NCBI GenBank assembly: GCA_964057225.1
Contig: OZ059895.1
Coordinates: 18,319,688 to 18,383,687 of the forward strand
DNA from: Auanema rhodensis
Taxonomy: Eukaryota > Nematoda > Chromadorea > Rhabditida > Rhabditidae
Reading direction: 5' to 3'
DNA: 64,000 nucleotides
This document shows, piece by piece, positions 42,010 through 52,680 of the stretch (position 1 is its first letter; every line of letters begins with the position of its first letter). A program made the position numbers and the translations under genes. Under the pieces are notes generated by a model that was not told where the DNA came from, searched no databases, and was given only the letters and a program-made list of their open reading frames with translations.

Positions 42010-42081
42010 TGGAGATATGGGGAATTGAACCCCAGCACTCTCCCATGCTAAGGGATCGCTCTACCACTGAGCTATATCCCC
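42010..42081 (-). tRNA. tRNA-Ala(AGC) k=159, double variant (U46, A27) in a different spacer context
   Basis: It has the U46 and A27 changes of k=128, but its spacer is of the right-hand subtype ('aaatgaaatattgg' on one side). This suggests short gene conversion rather than block duplication. Confidence 0.8.
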
Positions 42082-45000
42082 ACACATATCCGTGTCTCAA
42101 TTTCTTTATTCAAACCTACAGTACTTCGAGACTATAAACGAAAGATTGAAGGTGAAACCAAGTGCTGTCTACGTTATTTCAGATAGAAATTAATAGAATA
42201 CTCTCAGTATTATGACGCTTGAGGCATTTCCCATTGTCATTATCTTCTACATTTTCAAAACAAAAAGGATTTCTGGAGATATGGGGAATTGAACCCCAGC
42301 CCTCTCCCATGCTAAGGGAGCGCTCTACCACTGAGCTATATCCCCACACATATCCGTGTCTCAATTTCTTTATTCAAACCTACAGTACTTCGAGCCTATA
42401 AATGAAATATTGGAGGTGAAAACAAGTGCTGTCTACGTTGTTTCAAATAGAAAATAATAGAATACTCTCTGTATTATGACGCTTGAGGCATTTTCCAATG
42501 TCATTATCTTCTACATTTTCAAAACAAAAAGGATTTCTGGAGATATGGGGAATTGAACCCCAGCCCTCTCCCATGCTAAGGGAGCGCTCTACCACTGAGC
42601 TATATCCCCACACATATCCGTGTCTCAATTTCTTTATTCAAACCTACAGTACTTCGAGCCTATAAATGAAATATTGGAGGTGAAACCAAGTGCTGTCTAC
42701 GTTATTTCAGATAGAAAATAATAGAATACTCTCTGTATTATGACGCTTGAGGCATTTTCCAATGTCATTATCTTCTACATTTTCAAAACAAAAAGGATTT
42801 CTGGAGATATGGGGAATTGAACCCCAGCCCTCTCCCATGCTAAGGGAGCGCTCTACCACTGAGCTATATCCCCACACATATCCGTGTCTCAATTTCTTTA
42901 TTCAAACCTACAGTACTTCGAGACTATAAATGAAATATTGGAGGTGAAACCAAGTGCTGTCTACGTTATTTCGGATAGAAATTAATAGAATACTCTCAGT
43001 ATTATGACGCTTGAGGCATTTTCCAATGTCATTATCTTCTACATTTTCAAAACAAAAAGGATTTCTGGAGATATGGGGAATTGAACCCCAGCCCTCTCCC
43101 ATGCTAAGGGAGCGCTCTACCACTGAGCTATATCCCCACAGATATCCGTGTCTCAATTTCTTTATTCAAACCTACAGTACTTCGAGACTATAAATGAAAT
43201 ATTGGAGGTGAAAACAAGTGCTGTCTACGTTATTTCGGATAGAAAATAATAGAATAATCTCTGTATTATGACGCTTGAGGCATTTTCCAATGTCATTATC
43301 TTCTACATTTTCAAAACAAAAAGGATTTCTGGAGATATGGGGAATTGAACCCCAGCCCTCTCCCATGCTAAGGGAGCGCTCTACCACTGAGCTATATCCC
43401 CACACATATCCGTGTCTCAATTTCTTTATTCAAACCTACAGTACTTCGAGACTATAAATGAAATATTGGAGGTGAAAACAAGTGCTGTCTACGTTGTTTC
43501 AAATAGAAAATAATAGAATAATCTCTGTATTATGACGCTTGAGGCATTTTCCAATGTCATTATCTTCTACATTTTCAAAACAAAAAGGATTTCTGGAGAT
43601 ATGGGGAATTGAACCCCAGCCCTCTCCCATGCTAAGGGAGCGCTCTACCACTGAGCTATATCCCCACACATATCCGTGTCTCAATTTCTTTATTCAAACC
43701 TACAGTACTTCGAGACTATAAATGAAATATTGGAGGTGAAAACAAGTGCTGTCTACGTTGTTTCAAATAGAAAATAATAGAATAATCTCTGTATTATGAC
43801 GCTTGAAGCATTTTCCAATGTCATTATCTTCTACATTTTCAAAACAAAAAGGATTTCTGGAGATATGGGGAATTGAACCCCAGCCCTCTCCCATGCTAAG
43901 GGAGCGCTCTACCACTGAGCTATATCCCCACACATATCCGTGTCTCAATTTCTTTATTCAAACCTACAGTACTTCGAGACTATAAATGAAATATTGGAGG
44001 TGAAAACAAGTGCTGTCTACGTTGTTTCAGATAGAAATTAATAGAATACTCTCAGTATTATGACGCTTGAGGCATTTTCCAATGTCATTATCTTCTACAT
44101 TTTCAAAACAAAAAGGATTTCTGGAGATATGGGGAATTGAACCCCAGCCCTCTCCCATGCTAAGGGAGCGCTCTACCACTGAGCTATATCCCCACACATA
44201 TCCGTGTCTCAATTTCTTTATTCAAACCTACAGTACTTCGAGCCTATAAATGAAATATTGGAGGTGAAACCAAGTGCTGTCTACGTTGTTTCAAATAGAA
44301 AATAATAGAATACTCTCTGTATTATGACGCTTGAGGCATTTTCCAATGTCATTATCTTCTACATTTTCAAAACAAAAAGGATTTCTGGAGATATGGGGAA
44401 TTGAACCCCAGCCCTCTCCCATGCTAAGGGAGCGCTCTACCACTGAGCTATATCCCCACACATATCCGTGTCTCAATTTCTTTATTCAAACCTACAGTAC
44501 TTCGAGACTATAAATGAAATATTGGAGGTGAAAACAAGTGCTGTCTACGTTGTTTCAAATAGAAAATAATAGAATAATCTCTGTATTATGACGCTTGAGG
44601 CATTTTCCAATGTCATTATCTTCTACATTTTCAAAACAAAAAGGATTTCTGGAGATATGGGGAATTGAACCCCAGCCCTCTCCCATGCTAAGGGAGCGCT
44701 CTACCACTGAGCTATATCCCCACACATATCCGTGTCTCAATTTCTTTATTCAAACCTACAGTACTTCGAGACTATAAATGAAATATTGGAGGTGAAAACA
44801 AGTGCTGTCTACGTTGTTTCAAATAGAAAATAATAGAATATTCTCTGTATTATGACGCTTGAAGCATTTTCCAATGTCATTATCTTCTACATTTTCAAAA
44901 CAAAAAGGATTTCTGGAGATATGGGGAATTGAACCCCAGCCCTCTCCCATGCTAAGGGAGCGCTCTACCACTGAGCTATATCCCCACACATATCCGTGTC

Positions 45001-45969
45001 TCAATTTCTTTATTCAAACCTACAGTACTTCGAGACTATAAATGAAATATTGGAGGTGAAAACAAGTGCTGTCTACGTTGTTTCAAATAGAAAATAATAG
45101 AATAATCTCTGTATTATGACGCTTGAGGCATTTTCCAATGTCATTATCTTCTACATTTTCAAAACAAAAAGGATTTCTGGAGATATGGGGAATTGAACCC
45201 CAGCCCTCTCCCATGCTAAGGGAGCGCTCTACCACTGAGCTATATCCCCACACATATACGTGTCTCAATTTCTTTATTCAAACCTACAGTACTTCGAGCC
45301 TATAAATGAAATATTGGAGGTGAAACCAAGTGCTGTCTACGTTGTTTCAAATAGAAAATAATAGAATACTCTCTGTATTATGACGCTTGAGGCATTTTCC
45401 AATGTCATTATCTTCTACATTTTCAAAACAAAAAGGATTTCTGGAGATATGGGGAATTGAACCCCAGCCCTCTCCCATGCTAAGGGAGCGCTCTACCACT
45501 GAGCTATATCCCCACACATATCCGTGTCTCAATTTCTTTATTCAAACCTACAGTACTTCGAGACTATAAATGAAATATTGGAGGTGAAAACAAGTGCTGT
45601 CTACGTTGTTTCAAATAGAAAATAATAGAATAATCTCTGTATTATGACGCTTGAGGCATTTTCCAATGTCATTATCTTCTACATTTTCAAAACAAAAAGG
45701 ATTTCTGGAGATATGGGGAATTGAACCCCAGCCCTCTCCCATGCTAAGGGAGCGCTCTACCACTGAGCTATATCCCCACACATATCCGTGTCTCAATTTC
45801 TTTATTCAAACCTACAGTACTTCGAGCCTATAAATAAAATATTGGAGGTGAAACCAAGTGCTGTCTACGTTGTTTCAAATAGAAAATAATAGAATACTCT
45901 CTGTATTATGACGCTTGAGGCATTTCCCATTGTCATTATCTTCTACATTTTCAAAACAAAAAGGATTTC

Positions 45970-46041
45970 TGGAGATATGGGGAATTTAACCCCAGCCCTC
46001 TCCCATGCTAAGGGAGCGCTCTACCACTGAGCTATATCCCC
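45970..46041 (-). tRNA. tRNA-Ala(AGC) k=174, B-box and T-loop lesion (C56 to A)
   Basis: The base at 45987 is changed so that the invariant C56 becomes A. C56 pairs with G19 in the tRNA elbow and is a key base of the B box bound by TFIIIC. This copy is probably inactive. It is duplicated as k=184. Confidence 0.8.
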
Positions 46042-46233
46042 ACACATATCCGTGTCTCAATTTCTTTATTCAAACCTACAGTACTTCGAGCCTATAAATG
46101 AAATATTGGAGGTGAAAACAAGTGCTGTCTACGTTGTTTCAAATAGAAAATAATAGAATAATCTCTGTATTATGACGCTTGAGGCATTTTCCAATGTCAT
46201 TATCTTCTACATTTTCAAAACAAAAAGGATTTC

Positions 46234-46305
46234 TGGAGATATGGGGAATTGAACACCAGCCCTCTCCCATGCTAAGGGAGCGCTCTACCACTGAGCTATA
46301 TCCCC
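46234..46305 (-). tRNA. tRNA-Ala(AGC) k=175, T-stem U52/C62 mismatch
   Basis: The base at 46255 is changed so that G52 becomes U, which also touches the B box. The same lesion is seen in k=177, 185 and 187. Confidence 0.8.
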
Positions 46306-46497
46306 ACACATGTCCGTGTCTCAATTTCTTTATTCAAACCTACAGTACTTCGAGACTATAAATGAAATATTGGAGGTGAAAACAAGTGCTGTCTACGTTG
46401 TTTCAAATAGAAAATAATAGAATAATCTCTGTATTATGACGCTTGAGGCATTTTCCAATGTCATTATCTTCTACATTTTCAAAACAAAAAGGATTTC

Positions 46498-46569
46498 TGG
46501 AGATATGGGGAATTGAACCCCAGCCCTCTCCCATGCTAAGGGAGCGCTCTACCACTGAGCTATATCACC
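46498..46569 (-). tRNA. tRNA-Ala(AGC) k=176, G3:U70 destroyed (U3)
   Basis: The base at 46567 is changed so that G3 becomes U, opposite U70. The alanine identity pair is lost while the rest of the tRNA is intact. It is duplicated as k=186. Confidence 0.8.
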
Positions 46570-46761
46570 ACACATATCCGTGTCTCAATTTCTTTATTCA
46601 AACCTACAGTACTTCGAGACTATAAATGAAATATTGGAGGTGAAAACAAGTGCTGTCTACGTTGTTTCAAATAGAAAATAATAGAATAATCTCTGTATTA
46701 TGACGCTTGAGGCATTTTCCAATGTCATTATCTTCTACATTTTCAAAACAAAAAGGATTTC

Positions 46762-46833
46762 TGGAGATATGGGGAATTGAACACCAGCCCTCTCCCATGC
46801 TAAGGGAGCGCTCTACCACTGAGCTATATCCCC
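46762..46833 (-). tRNA. tRNA-Ala(AGC) k=177, T-stem U52/C62 mismatch
   Basis: The lesion is the same as in k=175, two units away. Confidence 0.8.
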
Positions 46834-48609
46834 ACACATATCCGTGTCTCAATTTCTTTATTCAAACCTACAGTACTTCGAGCCTATAAATGAAATATTG
46901 GAGGTGAAACCAAGTGCTGTCTACGTTATTTCAGATAGAAATTAATAGAATACTCTCAGTATTATGACGCTTGAGGCATTTCCCATTGTCATTATCTTCT
47001 ACATTTTCAAAACAAAAAGGATTTCTGGAGATATGGGGAATTGAACCCCAGCCCTCTCCCATGCTAAGGGAGCGCTCTACCACTGAGCTATATCCCCACA
47101 GATATCCGTGTCTCAATTTCTTTATTCAAACCTACAGTACTTCGAGCCTATAAATGAAATATTGGAGGTGAAACCAAGTGCTGTCTACGTTGTTTCAAAT
47201 AGAAAATAATAGAATACTCTCTGTATTATGACGCTTGAGGCATTTTCCAATGTCATTATCTTCTACATTTTCAAAACAAAAAGGATTTCTGGAGATATGG
47301 GGAATTGAACCCCAGCCCTCTCCCATGCTAAGGGAGCGCTCTACCACTGAGCTATATCCCCACACATATCCGTGTCTCAATTTCTTTATTCAAACCTACA
47401 GTACTTCGAGACTATAAATGAAATATTGGAGGTGAAAACAAGTGCTGTCTACGTTGTTTCAAATAGAAAATAATAGAATATTCTCTGTATTATGACGCTT
47501 GAAGCATTTTCCAATGTCATTATCTTCTACATTTTCAAAACAAAAAGGATTTCTGGAGATATGGGGAATTGAACCCCAGCCCTCTCCCATGCTAAGGGAG
47601 CGCTCTACCACTGAGCTATATCCCCACACATATCCGTGTCTCAATTTCTTTATTCAAACCTACAGTACTTCGAGACTATAAATGAAATATTGGAGGTGAA
47701 AACAAGTGCTGTCTACGTTGTTTCAAATAGAAAATAATAGAATAATCTCTGTATTATGACGCTTGAGGCATTTTCCAATGTCATTATCTTCTACATTTTC
47801 AAAACAAAAAGGATTTCTGGAGATATGGGGAATTGAACCCCAGCCCTCTCCCATGCTAAGGGAGCGCTCTACCACTGAGCTATATCCCCACACATATCCG
47901 TGTCTCAATTTCTTTATTCAAACCTACAGTACTTCGAGCCTATAAATGAAATATTGGAGGTGAAACCAAGTGCTGTCTACGTTGTTTCAAATAGAAAATA
48001 ATAGAATACTCTCTGTATTATGACGCTTGAGGCATTTTCCAATGTCATTATCTTCTACATTTTCAAAACAAAAAGGATTTCTGGAGATATGGGGAATTGA
48101 ACCCCAGCCCTCTCCCATGCTAAGGGAGCGCTCTACCACTGAGCTATATCCCCACACATATCCGTGTCTCAATTTCTTTATTCAAACCTACAGTACTTCG
48201 AGACTATAAATGAAATATTGGAGGTGAAAACAAGTGCTGTCTACGTTGTTTCAAATAGAAAATAATAGAATAATCTCTGTATTATGACGCTTGAGGCATT
48301 TTCCAATGTCATTATCTTCTACATTTTCAAAACAAAAAGGATTTCTGGAGATATGGGGAATTGAACCCCAGCCCTCTCCCATGCTAAGGGAGCGCTCTAC
48401 CACTGAGCTATATCCCCACACATATCCGTGTCTCAATTTCTTTATTCAAACCTACAGTACTTCGAGCCTATAAATAAAATATTGGAGGTGAAACCAAGTG
48501 CTGTCTACGTTGTTTCAAATAGAAAATAATAGAATACTCTCTGTATTATGACGCTTGAGGCATTTCCCATTGTCATTATCTTCTACATTTTCAAAACAAA
48601 AAGGATTTC

Positions 48610-48681
48610 TGGAGATATGGGGAATTTAACCCCAGCCCTCTCCCATGCTAAGGGAGCGCTCTACCACTGAGCTATATCCCC
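48610..48681 (-). tRNA. tRNA-Ala(AGC) k=184, B-box lesion (C56 to A)
   Basis: This is the 10-unit duplicate of k=174, with the change at 48627. Confidence 0.8.
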
Positions 48682-48873
48682 ACACATATCCGTGTCTCAA
48701 TTTCTTTATTCAAACCTACAGTACTTCGAGCCTATAAATGAAATATTGGAGGTGAAAACAAGTGCTGTCTACGTTGTTTCAAATAGAAAATAATAGAATA
48801 ATCTCTGTATTATGACGCTTGAGGCATTTTCCAATGTCATTATCTTCTACATTTTCAAAACAAAAAGGATTTC

Positions 48874-48945
48874 TGGAGATATGGGGAATTGAACACCAGC
48901 CCTCTCCCATGCTAAGGGAGCGCTCTACCACTGAGCTATATCCCC
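48874..48945 (-). tRNA. tRNA-Ala(AGC) k=185, T-stem U52/C62 mismatch
   Basis: This is the 10-unit duplicate of k=175. Confidence 0.8.
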
Positions 48946-49137
48946 ACACATGTCCGTGTCTCAATTTCTTTATTCAAACCTACAGTACTTCGAGACTATA
49001 AATGAAATATTGGAGGTGAAAACAAGTGCTGTCTACGTTGTTTCAAATAGAAAATAATAGAATAATCTCTGTATTATGACGCTTGAGGCATTTTCCAATG
49101 TCATTATCTTCTACATTTTCAAAACAAAAAGGATTTC

Positions 49138-49209
49138 TGGAGATATGGGGAATTGAACCCCAGCCCTCTCCCATGCTAAGGGAGCGCTCTACCACTGAGC
49201 TATATCACC
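49138..49209 (-). tRNA. tRNA-Ala(AGC) k=186, G3:U70 destroyed (U3)
   Basis: This is the 10-unit duplicate of k=176, with the change at 49207. Confidence 0.8.
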
Positions 49210-49401
49210 ACACATATCCGTGTCTCAATTTCTTTATTCAAACCTACAGTACTTCGAGACTATAAATGAAATATTGGAGGTGAAAACAAGTGCTGTCTAC
49301 GTTGTTTCAAATAGAAAATAATAGAATAATCTCTGTATTATGACGCTTGAGGCATTTTCCAATGTCATTATCTTCTACATTTTCAAAACAAAAAGGATTT
49401 C

Positions 49402-49473
49402 TGGAGATATGGGGAATTGAACACCAGCCCTCTCCCATGCTAAGGGAGCGCTCTACCACTGAGCTATATCCCC
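49402..49473 (-). tRNA. tRNA-Ala(AGC) k=187, T-stem U52/C62 mismatch
   Basis: This is the 10-unit duplicate of k=177. Confidence 0.8.
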
Positions 49474-50519
49474 ACACATATCCGTGTCTCAATTTCTTTA
49501 TTCAAACCTACAGTACTTCGAGCCTATAAATGAAATATTGGAGGTGAAACCAAGTGCTGTCTACGTTATTTCAGATAGAAATTAATAGAATACTCTCAGT
49601 ATTATGACGCTTGAGGCATTTCCCATTGTCATTATCTTCTACATTTTCAAAACAAAAAGGATTTCTGGAGATATGGGGAATTGAACCCCAGCCCTCTCCC
49701 ATGCTAAGGGAGCGCTCTACCACTGAGCTATATCCCCACAGATATCCGTGTCTCAATTTCTTTATTCAAACCTACAGTACTTCGAGACTATAAATGAAAT
49801 ATTGGAGGTGAAAACAAGTGCTGTCTACGTTGTTTCAAATAGAAAATAATAGAATACTCTCTGTATTATGACGCTTGAGGCATTTTCCAATGTCATTATC
49901 TTCTACATTTTCAAAACAAAAAGGATTTCTGGAGATATGGGGAATTGAACCCCAGCCCTCTCCCATGCTAAGGGAGCGCTCTACCACTGAGCTATATCCC
50001 CACACATATCCGTGTCTCAATTTCTTTATTCAAACCTACAGTACTTCGAGCCTATAAATGAAATATTGGAGGTGAAACCAAGTGCTGTCTACGTTATTTC
50101 AGATAGAAATTAATAGAATACTCTCAGTATTATGACGCTTGAGGCATTTCCCATTGTCATTATCTTCTACATTTTCAAAACAAAAAGGATTTCTGGAGAT
50201 ATGGGGAATTGAACCCCAGCCCTCTCCCATGCTAAGGGAGCGCTCTACCACTGAGCTATATCCCCACAGATATCCGTGTCTCAATTTCTTTATTCAAACC
50301 TACAGTACTTCGAGACTATAAATGAAATATTGGAGGTGAAAACAAGTGCTGTCTACGTTGTTTCAAATAGAAATTAATAGAATAATCTCTGTATTATGAC
50401 GCTTGAGGCATTTTCCAATGTCATTATCTTCTACATTTTCAAAACAAAAAGGATTTCTGGAGATATGGGGAATTGAACCCCAGCCCTCTCCCATGCTAAG
50501 GGAGCGCTCTACCACTGAG

Positions 50520-51860
50520 CTATATCCCCATACATGTACGTGTTTCAATTTCTTTATTCAAACCTACAGTACTTCGAGACTATAAATGAAATATTGGAGG
50601 TGAAAACAAGTGCTGTCTACGTTGTTTAAAATAGAAATTAATAGAATACTCTCTGTATTATGACGCTTGAAGCATTTTCCAATGTCATTATCTTCTACAT
50701 TTTCAAAACAAAAAGGATTTCTGGAGATATGGGGAATTGAACCCCAGCCCTCTCCCATGCTAAGGGAGCGCTCTACCACTGAGCTATATCCCCACACATG
50801 TACGTGTCTCAATTTCTTTATTCAAACCTACAGTACTTCGAGACTATAAATGAAATATTGGAGGTGAAAACAAGTGCTGTCTACGTTGTTTAAAATAGAA
50901 ATTAATAGAATACTCTCTGTATTATGACGCTTGAAGCATTTTCCAATGTCATTATCTTCTACATTTTCAAAACAAAAAGGATTTCTGGAGATATGGGGAA
51001 TTGAACCCCAGCCCTCTCCCATGCTAAGGGAGCGCTCTACCACTGAGCTATATCCCCATACATGTACGTGTTTCAATTTCTTTATTCAAACCTACAGTAC
51101 TTCGAGACTATAAATGAAATATTGGAGGTGAAAACAAGTGCTGTCTACGTTGTTTAAAATAGAAATTAATAGAATACTCTCTGTATTATGACGCTTGAAG
51201 CATTTTCCAATGTCATTATCTTCTACATTTTCAAAACAAAAAGGATTTCTGGAGATATGGGGAATTGAACCCCAGCCCTCTCCCATGCTAAGGGAGCGCT
51301 CTACCACTGAGCTATATCCCCACACATGTACGTGTCTCAATTTCTTTATTCAAACCTACAGTACTTCGAGACTATAAATGAAATATTGGAGGTGAAAACA
51401 AGTGCTGTCTACGTTGTTTAAAATAGAAATTAATAGAATACTCTCTGTATTATGACGCTTGAAGCATTTTCCAATGTCATTATCTTCTACATTTTCAAAA
51501 CAAAAAGGATTTCTGGAGATATGGGGAATTGAACCCCAGCCCTCTCCCATGCTAAGGGAGCGCTCTACCACTGAGCTATATCCCCATACATGTACGTGTT
51601 TCAATTTCTTTATTCAAACCTACAGTACTTCGAGACTATAAATGAAATATTGGAGGTGAAAACAAGTGCTGCCTACGTTGTTTCAAATAGAAATTAATAG
51701 AATACTCTCTGTATTATGACGCTTGAAGCATTTTCCAATGTCATTATCTTCTACATTTTCAAAACAAAAAGGATTTCTGGAGATATGGGGAATTGAACCC
51801 CAGCCCTCTCCCATGCTAAGGGAGCGCTCTACCACTGAGCTATATCCCCACACATGTACG
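50520..51860. repeat. Two-unit (528-bp) alternating higher-order repeat at the array end
   Basis: Units alternate between the tRNA 5' flanks 'atacatgtacgtgttt' and 'acacatgtacgtgtct' at 50530, 50795, 51058, 51322, 51586 and 51850. The same region has the spacer form 'gtttaaaatag', seen in no other multi-unit stretch. Confidence 0.85.
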
Positions 51861-52041
51861 TGTCTCAATTTCTTTATTCAAACCTACAGTACTTCGAGAC
51901 TATAAATGAAATATTGGAGGTGAAAACAAGTGCTGTCTACGTTGTTTCAAATAGAAAATAATAGAATAATCTCTGTATTATGACGCTTGAAGCATTTTCC
52001 AAAGTCATTATCTTCTACATTTTCAAAACAAAAAGGATTTC

Positions 52042-52113
52042 TGGAGATATGGGGAATTGAACCCCAGCCCTCTCCCATGCTAAGGGAGCGCTCTACCACT
52101 GAGCTATATCCCC
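52042..52113 (-). tRNA. tRNA-Ala(AGC) k=197, last copy at the array border
   Basis: The sequence is consensus. Its 5' flank continues for 30 bp in array sequence and then breaks into unique sequence at 52143/52144. It lies 58 bp from the splice donor of the partial receptor gene. Confidence 0.95.
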
Positions 52114-52143
52114 ACACATGTACGTGTTTCAAGTTCTTTATTC

Positions 52144-52170
52144 CTTTTATACTTAAGTTTTCGGTCTTAC
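52144..52170 (-). other. Junction between the array and the intron of a partial receptor gene
   Basis: On the minus strand the splice donor 'gtaaga' at 52170-52165 follows exon B of the partial receptor gene. About 27 nt later the sequence becomes the array unit. No target-site duplication can be judged, because the other end of the array lies outside the window. Confidence 0.7.
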
Positions 52171-52393
52171 CATTGTTGGCCAAACATTTGTGTGCATTAT
52201 TTGATTTTTTTCATCAATATTTATCAGTAATACCAAAGCTAAGCTAAAGGCAACCTGTAACTTAATATCAATTTTGCTCAGAGTGTATTTAAAGTAAACC
52301 TGTATTGGCGGTGATGAACAGTTTTGCACTGGTCTTATGAGAGAGTTATAACCATAAAAAAGGTCAGAAGTGAGGCGATGCTCATCTTGTGAA
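52171..52393 (-). CDS. Partial second nicotinic acetylcholine receptor subunit (two exons)
   Basis: Two exons read on the minus strand: exon A 52300-52393 and exon B 52171-52254, joined across a 45-nt GT-AG intron. They give part of the ligand-binding domain. Exon A includes [10 protein letters not shown], identical to the complete gene next door, and exon B includes LINIDEKNQIMHTNVW, close to its [16 protein letters not shown]. The exon layout differs from the neighbour: here an intron splits the segment before VAFSLAL and none lies before DEKNQ, so this is a paralogue and not a recent copy. Exon B ends with a good donor (gtaaga) at a position where an intron is conserved in animal nicotinic receptor genes, just before the loop D tryptophan. 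The following exons are not in the window; the array starts there. No stop or frameshift is seen, so I cannot say if the gene is alive with a giant intron or is a truncated relic. The 45-nt intron is a multiple of three and has no in-frame stop. Confidence 0.8.
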
Positions 52394-52547
52394 CTAATAA
52401 TGATATTTAAGTGGCTCACAAAATAAGCTGAAATATGATTTCTAGTATTTTTAATCTTTTTTTATTTCTTTTTTTTTTAATCTTTTTTTATTCGCTGTAT
52501 ACCAAAGTTTCGCTTAGATAAAATAGGGTCATCTACAAGTATGCTTA

Positions 52548-52553
52548 TTTATT
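52548..52553 (-). promoter_or_regulatory. Candidate polyadenylation signal of the complete receptor gene
   Basis: AATAAA on the minus strand lies about 130 nt after the stop codon. A second AATAAA lies at 52487-52492. Such motifs are frequent in AT-rich DNA. Confidence 0.35.
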
Positions 52554-52591
52554 ATGAGAATTGAGAATCGTTTCGTTAGTTTTACACGTAC

Positions 52592-52623
52592 TTTGCGTTG
52601 AAAATATATATCATCGGATACAT
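52592..52623 (-). other. Possible first exon of the partial receptor gene
   Basis: An ATG at 52623 opens 10 codons plus two bases and ends at a good donor (gtacgtg). The splice phase matches the single leading base of exon A. The encoded start is hydrophobic (MYPMIYIFNA) but too short for a normal signal peptide, and it begins only 58 nt after the stop codon of the upstream gene. This is weak support. Confidence 0.2.
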
Positions 52624-52680
52624 TGTTGTTTATACTAAATAATATATTATACCGATACTTTCACTAATTTTTGTTTTGTT

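Larger units (their letters stand above)
44750..49750. repeat. Two copies of a 10-unit (2640-bp) block
   Basis: The stretch of about 44750-47110 recurs at about 47390-49750. Shared rare marks are the 'agaatattctctg' spacer at 44838 and 47478, the C56-to-A tRNA (k=174/184), the U52 tRNAs (175/185, 177/187) and the U3 tRNA (176/186). I saw one difference, a 'tacg' flank near 45258 that is absent near 47898, so the duplication is recent. Confidence 0.87.
1..52143 (-). repeat. 264-bp tandem array of tRNA-Ala(AGC) genes, 198 copies visible
   Basis: A 264-bp unit repeats head to tail from the left edge to 52143, where the unit stops in mid-spacer and unique sequence begins. Each unit has a 72-bp minus-strand tRNA-Ala gene and a 192-bp spacer. 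tRNA spans start at 35+264k for k=0 to 104, then the 71-nt copy at 27755-27825 (k=105), then 34+264k for k=106 to 197; apart from k=105, end is start plus 71. Only one single-base deletion breaks the register in 52 kb. The tRNA, its 30-bp 3' flank with the terminator, and about 80 bp of 5' flank are the most constant parts. Most spacer variation lies in the middle of the spacer, about 65 to 125 bp past the tRNA 3' end. All copies face the same way, as do the receptor genes to the right. Standard 61-aa and 60-aa reading frames across each unit are by-products of the repeat. Confidence 0.97.

Noticed and set aside
1-52143. CRISPR array
   Set aside because: Repeats and spacers are regular, but the spacers are near-identical, the constant part is a full tRNA gene, and the flanking genes are eukaryotic with introns.
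1-52143. tRNA-derived SINE family
   Set aside because: Copies are in tandem and in one orientation. They lack poly-A tails and target-site duplications and keep an intact 3' end, A73 and terminator.
1-52143. Ribosomal RNA or 5S RNA repeat
   Set aside because: No rRNA motifs are seen. The transcribed part folds as a 72-nt tRNA.
111-52247. Hundreds of 60-68-codon open frames on both strands of the array
   Set aside because: They recur once per unit and run through the tRNA gene. Their residues change with spacer substitutions, without sign of codon-level constraint, and they have no family resemblance.
52153-52419. Single continuous 88-codon protein beside the array
   Set aside because: The frame reads through a 45-nt GT-AG intron and past a splice donor. 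Splicing gives a normal receptor segment.
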